This document shows positions 35,648 to 44,936 of a stretch of 64,000 bases of DNA, piece by piece. The DNA lies in NCBI RefSeq assembly GCF_900104845.1, contig NZ_FNSR01000003.1, forward strand, positions 1,024,779 through 1,088,778, read 5' to 3'. Under the pieces are notes generated by a model that saw only the letters and a list, made by a program, of their open reading frames with translations, was not told where the DNA came from and searched no databases. Every line of letters begins with the position of its first letter. The first letter of the stretch is position 1. The DNA is from Paraburkholderia caballeronis. GTDB taxonomy: Bacteria > Pseudomonadota > Gammaproteobacteria > Burkholderiales > Burkholderiaceae. The position numbers and the translations under genes were made by a program.

Positions 35648-36550
35648 TCACCCCTGCATCTCCGTCCCCGCCACCGCCTTCGCCAGATAATCGACAAACG
35701 AAGCGATCCGCGACGAAATCGCCGTATTCCGGTAATACACCGCGTTGATCGGCTGCCGCACGTCCTGCGTCTGCTGCGCGAACAGCGGCACGAGCCGCCC
35801 GGTGTCGCGGTCCTCGCGCGTCATGAAATCCGACAGGCACACGATCCCCACGCCTTCCAGCGCAAGATGCCGCAGCGTCTCGCCGCTCGACGCCCAGATC
35901 GTCGGGACGACCCGGTAAGGCTCGTTGTCCGGCCCGAGCAGCGGCCACACGTTCAGCGACTCTGGCTGGTTGAAGCCGAGCCGCACGTGCCGTCCGAGTT
36001 CCTCGACGCGGCGCGGCTGCCCGTACCGGTCCAGGTACGCGGGGCTCGCGAGCACCCGCAGCCGGCTCACGCCGATCGGCCGGCTGTGCAGCGTCGAATC
36101 CTTCAGCGGCCCGATGCGGATCGCGACGTCGGTGCGCCGCTCCAGCAGGTCGATGATCCCTTCGTTGCTGTTCAGCTCCAGTTCCACCTGCGGATACCGC
36201 TCGCGATACCCGGCCACGAGCGGCGCGATCACGTGCAGCACGAACGGCGTCGCCGCATCGACGCGCAGCCGGCCGGACGGCCGCTCGCGGCGCGCGACCA
36301 TCTGCTCCTCCGCGCCCTCGACGGCCTCGATGATCTCCCGCGCGCTGCCGAGGAACGCGCGCCCCTCCTCGGTCAGTTCCAGCCGGCGCGTGGTCCGGCG
36401 CAGCAGCGTCGTCTGCAGCTTCTCTTCGAGCCGCCCGAGCGTGCGGCTCGTGCCGGACACGGTCTGCCCAAGCTGCTGCGCGGCGGCGGTGATCGAACCG
36501 GCGTCGACGACCGTCGCGAAAGTCTGCAATTCGTCCAGCGTCACCTTCAT
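35648..36550 (-). CDS. LysR-family transcriptional regulator
   Basis: The 300-aa product has an N-terminal winged helix (TFATVVDAGSITAAAQQLGQTVSGTSRTL, shown here in parts) and a periplasmic-binding-like effector domain from about residue 90 (SGRLRVDAATPFVL). It is divergent from the MFS exporter gene across 112 bp, the usual LysR/target layout, so it probably controls that exporter and the following reductase. The ligand is unknown. A TTGACTC-C-GAGTCAA repeat lies just upstream of its start and may mediate autoregulation. Confidence 0.92.
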   Translation of the reverse strand: MKVTLDELQTFATVVDAGSITAAAQQLGQTVSGTSRTLGRLEEKLQTTLLRRTTRRLELTEEGRAFLGSAREIIEAVEGAEEQMVARRERPSGRLRVDAATPFVLHVIAPLVAGYRERYPQVELELNSNEGIIDLLERRTDVAIRIGPLKDSTLHSRPIGVSRLRVLASPAYLDRYGQPRRVEELGRHVRLGFNQPESLNVWPLLGPDNEPYRVVPTIWASSGETLRHLALEGVGIVCLSDFMTREDRDTGRLVPLFAQQTQDVRQPINAVYYRNTAISSRIASFVDYLAKAVAGTEMQG

Positions 36551-36552
36551 TC

Positions 36553-36567
36553 TTGACTCCGAGTCAA
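36553..36567. promoter_or_regulatory. Inverted repeat operator candidate at lysR start
   Basis: TTGACTC, one base, GAGTCAA form a perfect 7-bp inverted repeat 3-17 bp upstream of the lysR ATG. A dimeric regulator bound here would overlap the lysR ribosome site. Confidence 0.55.
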
Positions 36568-36662
36568 AAGTATTTCCTTTATAGATCAGTTTTTCGGAAA
36601 AATTAAAGCGGGCAAACTTCGTCCGGTCAAGATCCGGACCGATTCAACCAGGAGATTCCCGC

Positions 36663-37877
36663 ATGTCCTCATCCACCCGCCCCGCCGCGCCGCCGGCCGC
36701 CGCACCCGCCGGCGGCTCGACGCTGCCGCTGCTCGCGCTGGCCGTCGGCGCGTTCGGCATCGGCACCACCGAGTTCGCGCCGATGGGCCTGCTGCCGGTC
36801 ATCGCGAACGGCGTCCACGTATCGATCCCCAGCGCGGGGATGCTCGTCAGCGCGTACGCGATCGGCGTGATGGTCGGCGCGCCGCTGATGACGCTCGCGC
36901 TCGCGCGCACGTCGCGCCGCACGGCGCTGGTGCTGCTGATGAGCATCTTCACGATCGGCAACCTGCTGTCCGCGCTCGCGCCGGACTACACGACGCTGCT
37001 GCTCGCACGGCTCGTCACGAGCCTGAACCACGGCGCGTTTTTCGGTCTCGGCTCGGTCGTCGCGGCGAGCGTCGTGCCGCGCCACCGCCAGGCAAGCGCG
37101 GTCGCGACGATGTTCATGGGCCTCACGATCGCGAACGTCGGCGGCGTGCCGGCGATGACGTGGCTCGGCCAGACGATCGGCTGGCGCATGTCGTTCGTGG
37201 CGACCGCCGCGCTCGGCGTCGTCGCAATGATCGGGCTGTGGTCGGCGCTGCCGAAGGGCGAATCGGGCCGCATGCCGGACGTGCGCGGCGAACTCGCGGT
37301 GCTCGGCCGCCCGGTCGTGCTGACCGCGCTCGCGACCACCGTGCTCGGCGCGGGCGCGATGTTCACGCTGTACACGTACGTGTCGCCGACGCTCGCGCAG
37401 CTCACCGGCGCGTCGCCCGGCTTCGTCACCGCGATGCTGGTGCTGATCGGCGTCGGCTTCTCGATCGGCAACGTCGCGGGCGGGCGGCTCGCGGACCGCT
37501 CGCTCGACGGCAGCCTGATCGGCTTCCTCACGCTGCTGATCGTCGTGATGCTCGCGTTCCCGCTGCTCGCGACGAGCCACGTCGGCGCGGCGATCGGCCT
37601 GCTCGTATGGGGCGTCGCGACGTTCGCGGTCGTGCCGCCGCTGCAGATGCGCGTGATGCGCGCCGCGCACGAAGCGCCGGGCCTCGCGTCGTCGGTCAAC
37701 GTCGGCGCGTTCAACCTCGGCAACGCGCTCGGCGCGGCGGCCGGCGGCGCGGCGATCTCGGCCGGGCTCGGCTACAAGGCGGTGCCGATCGCCGGCGCGC
37801 TGATCGCGGCCGCGGGCCTCGCGCTGGTGCTGGTCCAGGCCGCTCGGCAGCGCCGCAGCAGCGCCGCACTGTGCTGA
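36663..37877 (+). CDS. MFS transporter, DHA1 family (drug or metabolite exporter)
   Basis: The 404-aa protein is almost entirely hydrophobic, with about 12 membrane segments after a Pro/Ala-rich start of some 20 residues. It has motifs typical of AraJ/YdhP-type exporters: [18 protein letters not shown] in the first helix and a [14 protein letters not shown] loop between helices 6 and 8. The substrate cannot be read from the sequence. AGGAG precedes the ATG. It is divergent from lysR and 65 bp ahead of dkgB on the same strand, so the two may be cotranscribed. Confidence 0.9.
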   Translation: MSSSTRPAAPPAAAPAGGSTLPLLALAVGAFGIGTTEFAPMGLLPVIANGVHVSIPSAGMLVSAYAIGVMVGAPLMTLALARTSRRTALVLLMSIFTIGNLLSALAPDYTTLLLARLVTSLNHGAFFGLGSVVAASVVPRHRQASAVATMFMGLTIANVGGVPAMTWLGQTIGWRMSFVATAALGVVAMIGLWSALPKGESGRMPDVRGELAVLGRPVVLTALATTVLGAGAMFTLYTYVSPTLAQLTGASPGFVTAMLVLIGVGFSIGNVAGGRLADRSLDGSLIGFLTLLIVVMLAFPLLATSHVGAAIGLLVWGVATFAVVPPLQMRVMRAAHEAPGLASSVNVGAFNLGNALGAAAGGAAISAGLGYKAVPIAGALIAAAGLALVLVQAARQRRSSAALC

Positions 37878-37942
37878 AACGGCGCGCCGCTCCTCATTTG
37901 CCGCTCATTTCATCGACTCATTCAATACGAGGCAATCACACC

Positions 37943-38749
37943 ATGAACCGCGTTCCTCCATTCGGCGTCGGCACGTTCCGGTTGCAAGGCCAGGTAGTCG
38001 TCGACTCCGTGCGCAACGCCATCGAACTCGGCTATCGCGCGATCGACACCGCGCAGATCTACCGCAACGAAGCGGAAGTGGGCGAAGCGATCGCCGCATC
38101 GGGCATCGCACGCGACGAGCTGTTCGTCACGACGAAAATCTGGGTCGACAACTACGCGAAGTCGAAGCTGGTGCCGAGCCTGAAGGAAAGTCTCGCGAAG
38201 CTGCGCACCGACTACGTGGACCTGACGCTGATCCACTGGCCCGCGCCGGACAACGGCGTGCCGCTCGAAGAATTCGTCGCGGCGCTCGCGGACGCGAAGG
38301 CGCAAGGTCTCACGCACGAAATCGGCGTGTCGAACTTCAACATCGAGCAGACGCAACGCGCGATCGCGGTGGCCGGCCAGGGCGAGATCGCGACGAACCA
38401 GATCGAGCTGAGCCCGTACCTGCAGAACCGCAAGCTCGCGCGTTTCCTGCAGGACGAGGACATCGCGGTCACGTCGTACATGACGCTCGCGTACGGCAAG
38501 GTGCTCGCGGACCCGGTGATCGGCGAGATCGCGCGCCGGCACGACTCGACGCCCGCGCAGGTCGCGCTCGCGTGGGCGATGCAGCTCGGCTACTCGGTGA
38601 TCCCGTCGTCGACGAAGCGCGAAAACCTCGCGAGCAACCTGCTGGCGCAACAGCTTCGGCTGACCGACGACGACATGGCGCAGATCGCGACGCTCGAACG
38701 CAACGGCCGCGAAGTGAGCCCCGCCGGACTCGCGCCGGTCTGGGACTGA
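37943..38749 (+). CDS. dkgB: Aldo-keto reductase, 2,5-diketo-D-gluconate reductase B type
   Basis: The 268-aa product closely follows E. coli Dkg[34 protein letters not shown] with catalytic Asp/Tyr, LTLIHWPAP with the active His, the [15 protein letters not shown] block, and [12 protein letters not shown] for NADPH binding. AKR enzymes of this group reduce 2,5-diketogluconate, methylglyoxal and other carbonyls in the cytosol. The start at 37943 follows a GAGG-like site. It sits behind the MFS gene and before an OsmC protein, a common detoxification grouping. Confidence 0.93.
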   Translation: MNRVPPFGVGTFRLQGQVVVDSVRNAIELGYRAIDTAQIYRNEAEVGEAIAASGIARDELFVTTKIWVDNYAKSKLVPSLKESLAKLRTDYVDLTLIHWPAPDNGVPLEEFVAALADAKAQGLTHEIGVSNFNIEQTQRAIAVAGQGEIATNQIELSPYLQNRKLARFLQDEDIAVTSYMTLAYGKVLADPVIGEIARRHDSTPAQVALAWAMQLGYSVIPSSTKRENLASNLLAQQLRLTDDDMAQIATLERNGREVSPAGLAPVWD

Positions 38750-38867
38750 CGCCGCCCGCGCCGCGATGCTACGCTGACGGCAACCCGGCAGGACCGGCGA
38801 CGGCGCGTCATGACGCCACCGCCGACGCCGCCGCCGGCCGCCGCTCCACCGCTCAGCGAGGACTCCG

Positions 38868-39272
38868 ATGAACCTGGCCACCGCCCATGCCGTGCTGCGC
38901 GCCGACGCGCCGAACTACGTCGTCGATCTGAACGCCGGCAGCCATGCGCTGCAAGGCGACGAAGGCCCGCACGAGGGCGGCGCGAATCGCGGACCGACGC
39001 CGTTCGAATTCGTGCTCGCCGGGCTCGCGCAATGCACGGCCGCGACGCTGCGGATGTACATGCAGCGCAAGGCGTGGCCGGCCGGCACGGTATCGGTCGA
39101 TGTCGAACTGCACGTCGAGCCGGACCGCACGCAGACGATCCGGCGCACGGTATCCGTCGATGCGGCGCTCGACGACAGCCAGTGGACGCGGCTCGCGGAA
39201 ATCTGCGAAAAGACGCCGGTCACGCTGTTCGTGAAGCGCGGCACGCGGATCGACACGACGATGCGGCGCTAA
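38868..39272 (+). CDS. OsmC-family peroxiredoxin-like protein
   Basis: The 134-aa product has the OsmC layout: GPTPFEFVLAGLAQCTAATL with the first redox Cys and AEICEKTPVTLFVKRG with the second. OsmC/Ohr proteins reduce organic hydroperoxides. Both cysteines are present, so activity is plausible, but the OsmC-versus-YhfA subgroup is not decided. GAGG lies upstream. It follows dkgB by 118 bp. Confidence 0.88.
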   Translation: MNLATAHAVLRADAPNYVVDLNAGSHALQGDEGPHEGGANRGPTPFEFVLAGLAQCTAATLRMYMQRKAWPAGTVSVDVELHVEPDRTQTIRRTVSVDAALDDSQWTRLAEICEKTPVTLFVKRGTRIDTTMRR

Positions 39273-39508
39273 CGCAGCCGCGTGCGTCGCCGGCAACACG
39301 ACACGCCGTTGTCCACACACGCGTCTCCGCCGTCCGGCGCGACGCCCTCCCTTTTCCCCGTTCGCGGTCCCCGTTGTTGTGCGCTGCACCAGCGCGTGCC
39401 GACCGTCCCGGTGCACGGGCGCGTCCGGGCATGCCGCCGTTCCCGCCAAACCCTTGTATTTAAAAGCCTGCTTCAGGCTGGCACGTTTCGCGCATAGGCC
39501 CCACCGGT

Positions 39509-39520
39509 CCTACCGGTAGG
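39509..39520. promoter_or_regulatory. 12-bp palindrome overlapping the gntR ribosome site (operator candidate)
   Basis: CCTACCGGTAGG is a perfect palindrome whose end merges with the AGGAG ribosome site of the GntR-family gene at 39532. The core CTACCGGTA recurs at 40304-40312 at the start of the ABC transporter operon, which suggests a shared site for this regulator. Confidence 0.55.
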
Positions 39521-39531
39521 AGTGCGCGTCG

Positions 39532-40197
39532 ATGAACACCCCGAATCTCGTCGCCCAGACGTTGCAGCAGCGAATCCTGTCCGGCGCGTATGCGCCCGGC
39601 GGCGCGCTGCCGGGTCAGCGCGAACTCGCGATCCAGCTCGGCGTGAGCCGAGGCGCGCTGCGCGAGGCGGTATCGGTGCTGACCGCGCTCGGGCTGCTGC
39701 GCTCGGTGCCGGGCAAAGGCATGTTCGTCGCGCCGCACGAAGGACACGCGCGCACGCATCCGCTCGCGAGCCGCGGCGCGGGACAGACGATGCAGTTGCG
39801 CTACATCGTCGAGCCGTCGTCGGCCGCGCTCGCCGCGCGCACCGCCGGCACCGGCATCGCGGCCGGCCTGCGCGACCTGCAACGGCACTTCCAGCGCGCA
39901 TTGCTCGACAACGACCTCGTCGCCGCCGCGAGCAGCGATCTGGCGTTTCATCAGGCGATCGCGGCCGGCTCCGGCAACGACATCATCGTCGCGATCTCGC
40001 GCTCGTTCGAGGATCGCATCGGCCACAGCCAGCGTTATCCGCTCGCGAACACGCCGCGCCTGATCGAGGCGTTCGACGAGCACGAGGACATCGTCGCCGC
40101 GATCGTCGACGGCGACCCGGCCGCCGCGTGCGCGGCGATGCAGCGCCATCTGCGCCGCGCCGCCGAACGCGCGGGCGTCGCGTTCACGATCCCCTGA
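39532..40197 (+). CDS. GntR-family regulator, FCD/FadR subfamily
   Basis: The 221-aa product has an N-terminal winged helix (LQQRILSGAYAPGGALPGQRELA, LGVSRGALREAVSVLTALGLL, given here as parts) and a C-terminal FCD ligand domain of about 140 residues with FHQAIAAGSGN and EHEDIVAAI, which supply the metal-binding Asp/His pattern. FCD regulators usually sense small carboxylates or amino acids. It precedes the ABC transporter/amidase operon by 114 bp and probably controls it. Confidence 0.9.
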   Translation: MNTPNLVAQTLQQRILSGAYAPGGALPGQRELAIQLGVSRGALREAVSVLTALGLLRSVPGKGMFVAPHEGHARTHPLASRGAGQTMQLRYIVEPSSAALAARTAGTGIAAGLRDLQRHFQRALLDNDLVAAASSDLAFHQAIAAGSGNDIIVAISRSFEDRIGHSQRYPLANTPRLIEAFDEHEDIVAAIVDGDPAAACAAMQRHLRRAAERAGVAFTIP

Positions 40198-40220
40198 TCC
40201 GCGGCGAACGCGCCCCCGTC

Positions 40221-40270
40221 GCCCTGATCGGCCCTGATCGGCCCTGATTGCCCCTGATTGCCCCTGATTG
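40221..40270. repeat. Five tandem copies of a 10-bp repeat
   Basis: The unit (G/C)CCCTGAT(C/T)G is repeated five times without gaps between the GntR gene stop and the start of the transporter operon. Ten bp is one helical turn, so loss or gain of copies would change promoter spacing without changing face. Replication slippage is likely. Confidence 0.9.
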
Positions 40271-40302
40271 CCCCCGTTACGACCACCCACTCGCAGAGGA
40301 TC

Positions 40303-40312
40303 CCTACCGGTA
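40303..40312. promoter_or_regulatory. Second copy of the CTACCGGTA palindrome at the SBP start
   Basis: CCTACCGGTA ends exactly on the A of the ATG at 40312. It matches 10 bp of the palindrome upstream of gntR. Binding here would block translation initiation or early transcription of the transporter operon. Confidence 0.5.
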
Positions 40313-41964
40313 TGAACTTCACGACCAAAAGCCTGCTCACGCTAAGCGGCGCGCTGATGTTCGGCGCGCTCGCCACTCCGGCTGCATACGCCCAGGAAAA
40401 GGTGCTGCGCATCGCGATGACCGCAGGCGACATCCCGCGCACGCTCGGCCAGCCCGACCAGGGTTACGAAGGCAACCGCTTCACCGGCATCACGATGTAC
40501 GACGGACTCACGCAGTGGGACCTGAGCCACGCGGACAAACCGAGCGAACTGATTCCGGACCTCGCCGTGTCGTGGCAGGTCGATCCGAAGGACCACACGA
40601 AATGGGTGTTCAAGCTGCGCCCGAACGTGAAGTTCCATGACGGCTCGCCGTTCAACGCGGACGCGGTCGTCTGGAACGTGAACAAGGTGCTCGACAAGAA
40701 CGCGCCGAACTACGACCCGAGCCAGGTCGGCGTGACGGCGTCGCGGATGCCGACGCTGCGCTCCGCGCGCAAGATCGACGACCTGACGGTCGAACTGACG
40801 ACGTCCGAGCCCGATTCGTTCCTGCCGATCAACCTGGCGAACCTGTACATGGCATCGCCGGCGCAATGGCAGAAGAAGCTTGCGGCGGTGCCCGCGTCCG
40901 TCACCGATCCGGCCGAGCGCGACAAGCAGGCGTGGATCGCGTTCGCGGCCGACGCGTCCGGCACGGGGCCGTTCAGGATGGCGCGCTTCGTGCCGCGCGA
41001 GCGGCTGGAGATGGTGAAGAACACCGACTACTGGGACCCGGCGCGCCGCCCGAAGATCGACCGGGTGGTGCTGCTGCCGCTGCCGGAGGCGAACTCGCGC
41101 ACGGCCGCGCTGCTGTCGGGCCAGGTGGACTGGATCGAGGCGCCCGCGCCCGACGCGATGCAGACGATAGAGGCGCGCGGCTTCAAGATCTATTCGAACC
41201 CGCAGCCGCACGTGTGGCCGTGGCAGGTGTCGTTCCTGCCGGGCTCGCCGTGGCTCGACAAGCGCGTGCGCTACGCGGCGAACCTGTGCGTGAACCGCTC
41301 CGCGCTGAAGCAGCTGCTCGGCGGCATGATGAGCGAGGCGACCGGCACGTTCGAGCCGGGCGACCCGTGGCGCGGCAACCCGACGTTCCAGATCAAGTAC
41401 GACCCGGACGCCGCGCGCAAGCTGATGACGGAAGCCGGCTACTCGGCCGCGAAGCCGCTGAAGGTCAAGGTGCAGATTTCCGCATCGGGCTCGGGCCAGA
41501 TGCAGCCGCTGCCGATGAACGAGTTCATCCAGCAGAACCTGAAGGCGTGCTACATCGACGTGACGTTCGACGTGGTCGAATGGAACACGCTGTACACGAA
41601 CTGGCGGCTCGGCGCGAAGGACCCGTCCGCGCACGGCGCGAACGCGACGAACGTGAGCTTCGCGTCGATGGACCCGTTCTTCGCGATGGTCCGCTTCGTC
41701 AGCACGGAGGCGTTCCCGCCGGTGTCGAACAACTGGGGCTATTACAGCAACCCGAAGATCGACGCGATGATCAAGGAGGCCCGCACGACGTTCGACCCGA
41801 AGCAGCGCGACGTGCTGCTCGCGCAACTGCACGCGGCGATCGTCGACGACGCGCCGTTCGTGTGGATCGCGCACGACACCGGCCCGCGCGCGATCGCGTC
41901 GAAGGTGCACGGCGTCGTGCAGCCGAAGAGCTGGTTCATCGACATCGCGACCATGTCGATGTGA
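40312..41964 (+). CDS. ABC transporter substrate-binding protein, family 5 (peptide/opine/nickel type)
   Basis: The 550-aa protein has a signal peptide ending ATPAAYAQ and a family-5 solute-binding fold (GLTQWDLSHADKPSELIPDLAVSW, WVFKLRPNVKFHDGSPFNADAVVWN, in parts). The mature protein is periplasmic. Family 5 covers peptides, opines, oligosaccharides and glutathione; the exact ligand is not evident. The start at 40312 is chosen because it gives a proper signal peptide; an upstream in-frame ATG at 40258 lies in the tandem repeat. It is the first gene of a seven-gene operon. Confidence 0.92.
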   Translation: MNFTTKSLLTLSGALMFGALATPAAYAQEKVLRIAMTAGDIPRTLGQPDQGYEGNRFTGITMYDGLTQWDLSHADKPSELIPDLAVSWQVDPKDHTKWVFKLRPNVKFHDGSPFNADAVVWNVNKVLDKNAPNYDPSQVGVTASRMPTLRSARKIDDLTVELTTSEPDSFLPINLANLYMASPAQWQKKLAAVPASVTDPAERDKQAWIAFAADASGTGPFRMARFVPRERLEMVKNTDYWDPARRPKIDRVVLLPLPEANSRTAALLSGQVDWIEAPAPDAMQTIEARGFKIYSNPQPHVWPWQVSFLPGSPWLDKRVRYAANLCVNRSALKQLLGGMMSEATGTFEPGDPWRGNPTFQIKYDPDAARKLMTEAGYSAAKPLKVKVQISASGSGQMQPLPMNEFIQQNLKACYIDVTFDVVEWNTLYTNWRLGAKDPSAHGANATNVSFASMDPFFAMVRFVSTEAFPPVSNNWGYYSNPKIDAMIKEARTTFDPKQRDVLLAQLHAAIVDDAPFVWIAHDTGPRAIASKVHGVVQPKSWFIDIATMSM

Positions 41965-42022
41965 CCTTCGTTGCAGCAGCGCCGCCCGTGCAGCGCGCGG
42001 GCGGCGCGCCCCGGACGACATC

Positions 42023-42976
42023 ATGACCTTCTATCTCCTGCGCCGCGTCGTCTATGCCCTGCCGATCATGCTGGGCGTCGCGTTCCTGTGCTTCATGCTG
42101 GTCCACATCGCGCCCGGCGATCCGCTCGTCTCGATCCTGCCGCCCGACGCGTCGGCGGAACTGCAACGGCAGTTGATGGAGCTGTACGGCTTCAACCGGC
42201 CGCTGCCGGTGCAGTTCGCAAGCTGGGTGTGGCGCGCGCTGCACGGCGACCTCGGCACGTCGATCGCGACCGGCCGTCCGGTCGCGGGCGAAGTGTTCAA
42301 GGCCGTGGGCAACACCGTGCTGATCGCCGCGCTCGCGACGCTGATCGGCTTCGCGATCGGCTCGCTGCTCGGCTTCGTCGCCGGCTACCGCCGCGATACG
42401 TGGATCGACCGCATCGCGTCGCTCGTGTCGGTGACCGGCGTGAGCGTGCCGCACTACTGGCTCGGCATGGTGCTGGTGATCGTGTTTTCCGCGCAGCTCG
42501 CGTGGCTGCCGGCGACCGGCGCGGGACCGGACGGCTCCAGCGACTGGCATTGGGACTGGGCGCACGTGCAGTACCTGATCCTGCCGGCGGTCACGATGTC
42601 GTTCATTCCGATGGGGATCATCGCGCGCACGGTCCGCGCGCTCGTCGCGGAAACGCTGTCGCAGGAATTCATGACCGGGCTGCGCGCGCGCGGCCTCGGC
42701 GAAACGTCGCTGCTGCGGCACGTCGTGAAGAACTGCGCGCCGACCGCGCTCGCGGTGATGGGCCTGCAGCTCGGTTATCTGCTCGGCGGCTCGATCCTGA
42801 TCGAGACGGTGTTCTCGTGGCCCGGCACCGGCTTCCTGCTGAACGCGGCGATCTTCCAGCGCGACCTGCCGCTGTTGCAGGGGACCATCCTGATCCTCGC
42901 CTTGTTCTTCGTCGTGCTGAACCTGCTGGTCGACATCCTGCAAACCGTGTTCGATCCGCGCATCGAACGAAGCTGA
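42023..42976 (+). CDS. ABC transporter permease, DppB type
   Basis: The 317-aa permease starts MTFYLLRRVVYALPIMLGV and has the DppB/OppB signature FMLVHIAPGDP, six membrane segments, and the EAA loop RARGLGETSLLRHVVKN that docks the ATPase. It pairs with the next permease to form the membrane channel. It lies 58 bp after the binding protein and 20 bp before its partner. Confidence 0.93.
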   Translation: MTFYLLRRVVYALPIMLGVAFLCFMLVHIAPGDPLVSILPPDASAELQRQLMELYGFNRPLPVQFASWVWRALHGDLGTSIATGRPVAGEVFKAVGNTVLIAALATLIGFAIGSLLGFVAGYRRDTWIDRIASLVSVTGVSVPHYWLGMVLVIVFSAQLAWLPATGAGPDGSSDWHWDWAHVQYLILPAVTMSFIPMGIIARTVRALVAETLSQEFMTGLRARGLGETSLLRHVVKNCAPTALAVMGLQLGYLLGGSILIETVFSWPGTGFLLNAAIFQRDLPLLQGTILILALFFVVLNLLVDILQTVFDPRIERS

Positions 42977-42996
42977 TTCCACCCGGGAGCCGATCC

Positions 42997-43884
42997 ATGA
43001 CCTCGACCGCCACCGTCTCCACGAACCCCGGCGCAGCGCCGGTCCGCTCGCGCGGCCACCTCGCGAACGTGCTGCGGCGCGTGCTGCGCAACCCGCAGGC
43101 GATGCTCGGCGCCGCCGTGATCCTGCTGCTCGTGTTCGTCGCGCTCGCCGCGCCGCTGCTGACGCCGGCCGATCCGTTCGCCGCGTCGATGTTCGACCGG
43201 CTCAAGCCGGTCGGCACGCCGGGCCATCTGCTCGGCACCGACGAACTCGGCCGCGACATGCTGTCGAGGCTGATCCTCGGCGCGCGGCTGTCGCTGTTCA
43301 TGGGCGTGACGCCGGTGCTGCTCGCGTTCGCGATCGGCGGCGCGATCGGCATCGCGGCCGGTTATGCGGGCGGCGTCGTGAACGCGGCGGTGATGCGCAC
43401 GATCGACGTGTTCTACGCGTTCCCGTCGGTGCTGCTCGCGATCGCGCTGTCCGGCGCGCTCGGCACCGGCATCGGCAACGCGCTGGTGTCGCTGACCGTG
43501 GTGTTCGTGCCGCAGATCGCGCGGATCGCGGAAAGCGTGACGACCCAGGTGCGGCGCAGCGACTACGTGGACGCCGCGCGCGCGTCCGGCGCGGGGGCGT
43601 TCACGATCGTCCGCGCGCACGTGCTCGGCAACGTGATCGGCCCGATCTTCGTGTTCTCGACGAGCCTCATCTCGGTGTCGATGATCCTCGCGTCCGGGCT
43701 GTCGTTCCTCGGCCTCGGCGTCACGCCGCCGAACCCCGAGTGGGGCTTGATGCTGAACACGCTGCGCACCGCGATCTACATCCAGCCGATGCTCGCCGCG
43801 CTGCCCGGCCTCTTCATCTTCGCGACGTCGATCGCGTTCAACGTGCTGTCCGACGGCCTGCGCGCCGCGATGGAGATCCGCTGA
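42997..43884 (+). CDS. ABC transporter permease, DppC type
   Basis: The 295-aa permease has a short N-terminal tail, the DppC hallmark HLLGTDELGRDMLSRLI, six membrane segments and the EAA loop YVDAARASGAGAFTIVRAH. The ATG at 42997 follows CGGGAG. Its stop overlaps the next ATG as TGATG. Confidence 0.93.
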   Translation: MTSTATVSTNPGAAPVRSRGHLANVLRRVLRNPQAMLGAAVILLLVFVALAAPLLTPADPFAASMFDRLKPVGTPGHLLGTDELGRDMLSRLILGARLSLFMGVTPVLLAFAIGGAIGIAAGYAGGVVNAAVMRTIDVFYAFPSVLLAIALSGALGTGIGNALVSLTVVFVPQIARIAESVTTQVRRSDYVDAARASGAGAFTIVRAHVLGNVIGPIFVFSTSLISVSMILASGLSFLGLGVTPPNPEWGLMLNTLRTAIYIQPMLAALPGLFIFATSIAFNVLSDGLRAAMEIR

Positions 43885-44936
43885 TGACCCGCCTGTTCCA
43901 GACGATTCCCGATGTCGGCGGCCCCGCGCAGCCGCTGTTGAGCGTGCGCCGGCTCGTCAAGCACTTCCCGCTCGGCCAGCGCGGGCTGCCGTTCGTCGGC
44001 CGCGCGCGGCACGCGGTGCACGCGGTCGACGGCGTGTCGTTCGACATCCAGAAGGGCGAGACGCTCGGCGTGGTCGGCGAGTCCGGCTGCGGCAAGTCGA
44101 CGACCGCGCGCCTGCTGATGCAACTGCTCGCGCAGGACAGCGGCGAGCTGGTATTCGACGGCCAGACGGTCGGCTCGCGCGAGCTGCCGCTGCGCGAATT
44201 CCGCCGCCAGGTGCAGATGGTGTTCCAGGACAGCTTCTCGTCGCTGAACCCGCGGATGACGATCGAGGATTCGATCGCGTTCGGCGCGACCGTGCACGGC
44301 GTGCCGGCGAAACAGGCGATCGCGCGCGGCCGCGACCTGCTCGCGCGCGTCGGCCTCGATCCCGTGCGTTTCGCGGGCCGTTATCCGCACGAACTGTCGG
44401 GCGGCCAGCGGCAGCGCGTGAACATCGCGCGCGCGCTCGCGCTGGAGCCGCGCCTCGTGATCCTCGACGAAGCGGTATCCGCGCTCGACAAGTCCGTCGA
44501 GGCGCAGGTGCTGAACCTGCTCGCGGACCTGAAGGCCGATTTCGGCCTCACCTACGTGTTCATCTCGCACGACCTGAACGTCGTGCGCTACATGTCGGAT
44601 CGCGTCGTCGTGATGTATCTCGGCGAAGTCGTCGAGGTCGGCAGCGCGGAGTCGGTGTTCGACGCGCCGCGCCATCCGTACACGCGCGCGCTGCTGCAAT
44701 CGATGCCGAGCGTCGATCCGCTGCATCGCACGACGGTCGCGCCGCTGTCCGGCGATCCGCCGAATCCGGTCGATCCGCCCACCGGCTGCCGCTTCCACAC
44801 GCGTTGCCCGCAGGCGCGCGAGGTCTGCGGCAAGCGCGCGCCGCTCAGCACGAAGGTAAACGGCGGAACGGTCCGCTGCCTCGCGTGGGAACACGCGAGC
44901 GGTTATGCGCCCGAGGCGGAGGAGACCACGGCATGA
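43884..44936 (+). CDS. ABC transporter ATPase, DppF/OppF type
   Basis: The 350-aa ATPase has Walker A GESGCGKST, the signature LSGGQRQRV, Walker B LVILDEAVSALD and the C-terminal oligopeptide-transporter tail with PTGCRFHTRCPQA, whose cysteines resemble the Fe-S or Cys motif seen in Dpp/Opp ATPases. Note that the Walker B region reads EAVSALD rather than EPTSALD, a common variation. The start overlaps the permease stop and the stop overlaps the next start. Confidence 0.92.
   Translation: MTRLFQTIPDVGGPAQPLLSVRRLVKHFPLGQRGLPFVGRARHAVHAVDGVSFDIQKGETLGVVGESGCGKSTTARLLMQLLAQDSGELVFDGQTVGSRELPLREFRRQVQMVFQDSFSSLNPRMTIEDSIAFGATVHGVPAKQAIARGRDLLARVGLDPVRFAGRYPHELSGGQRQRVNIARALALEPRLVILDEAVSALDKSVEAQVLNLLADLKADFGLTYVFISHDLNVVRYMSDRVVVMYLGEVVEVGSAESVFDAPRHPYTRALLQSMPSVDPLHRTTVAPLSGDPPNPVDPPTGCRFHTRCPQAREVCGKRAPLSTKVNGGTVRCLAWEHASGYAPEAEETTA

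Noticed and set aside
40221..40270. Tandem repeats considered as a CRISPR array
   Set aside because: The units are 10 bp and contiguous with no spacers, so this is a simple tandem repeat.
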